Shown here: positions 5,294-5,296 of the stretch, piece by piece
How the letters are laid out: every line of letters begins with the position of its first letter
How positions within the stretch are numbered: position 1 is the first letter of the stretch
From: Campylobacterales bacterium
Lineage (GTDB): Bacteria > Campylobacterota > Campylobacteria > Campylobacterales > JAADDG01
Length of the DNA stretch: 5,296 bases
Reading direction: 5' to 3'
Assembly: GCA_027009865.1 (NCBI GenBank)
Contig: JALVCR010000028.1
Span: forward strand, 1 to 5,296
Notes under the pieces: generated by a model
Databases searched by the model: none
The model's input: the letters and a program-made list of their open reading frames with translations, nothing else
Told to the model about the DNA's origin: nothing
Program-made: the position numbers and the translations under genes

Positions 5294-5296
5294 AGG
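5286..5296 (+). CDS. Possible start of a further operon gene (GTG, cut by window end)
   Basis: AAGGGAG at 5275-5281 is a good ribosome binding site placed 4 nt before a GTG at 5286, which would overlap the preceding TAG stop by 8 bp. Only about three codons are visible, so nothing can be said of the product. The short-overlap style matches the other junctions here. The site could equally serve a start just beyond the window, or be chance. Confidence 0.3.

Noticed and set aside
1..5296. tRNA genes, CRISPR arrays, insertion sequences, phage or plasmid genes
   Set aside because: No cloverleaf-like sequence, spaced direct repeats, transposase or integrase motifs, or terminal inverted repeats were seen; almost all of the window is coding and composition is uniform.

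Overview
The window looks like chromosomal DNA of a Campylobacterota (epsilonproteobacterial) species. The DNA is AT-rich with Lys/Glu/Ile/Phe-rich proteins, the -10 boxes are good TATAAT matches without clear -35 boxes, and genes are tightly packed with start/stop overlaps. The order gltX - yggT - slt matches, as I recall it, Helicobacter pylori HP0643-HP0644-HP0645 and Campylobacter jejuni Cj0845c-Cj0844c-Cj0843c. I cannot name the genus. No tRNA, rRNA, CRISPR array or mobile element is visible.

Layout. (1) Positions 1-396, plus strand: the 3' end of an unrecognised gene that runs 65 bp into the convergent slt gene. (2) Positions 332-3574, minus strand: an operon transcribed gltX (a short glutamyl-tRNA synthetase, probably the GluRS2 type that serves tRNA-Gln), yggT (small membrane protein), slt (exported lytic transglycosylase). 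The genes are joined by a 4-bp ATGA overlap and a 14-bp overlap, and an extended -10 promoter lies just upstream of gltX. (3) Positions 3625-3948, plus strand: a divergent small four-helix membrane protein of unknown function. (4) From 4009 to the end, plus strand: a separate transcription unit with its own TATAAT box. It encodes a NifU/IscU-like protein, then, overlapping by 14 bp, a 281-residue protein read here as two fused ferritin-like domains. A third gene may begin at a GTG at 5286.

The minus-strand operon is conserved housekeeping: tRNA charging, envelope upkeep and peptidoglycan turnover. The most unusual part is the plus-strand pair at the right. The IscU-like protein keeps two of the three scaffold cysteines but lacks the first cysteine, the aspartate and the histidine of the Fe-S site. 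The adjoining ferritin-like protein is an internal duplication in which each half seems to have lost a different metal ligand. Together they may form a small, divergent iron-handling module; that function is inference.
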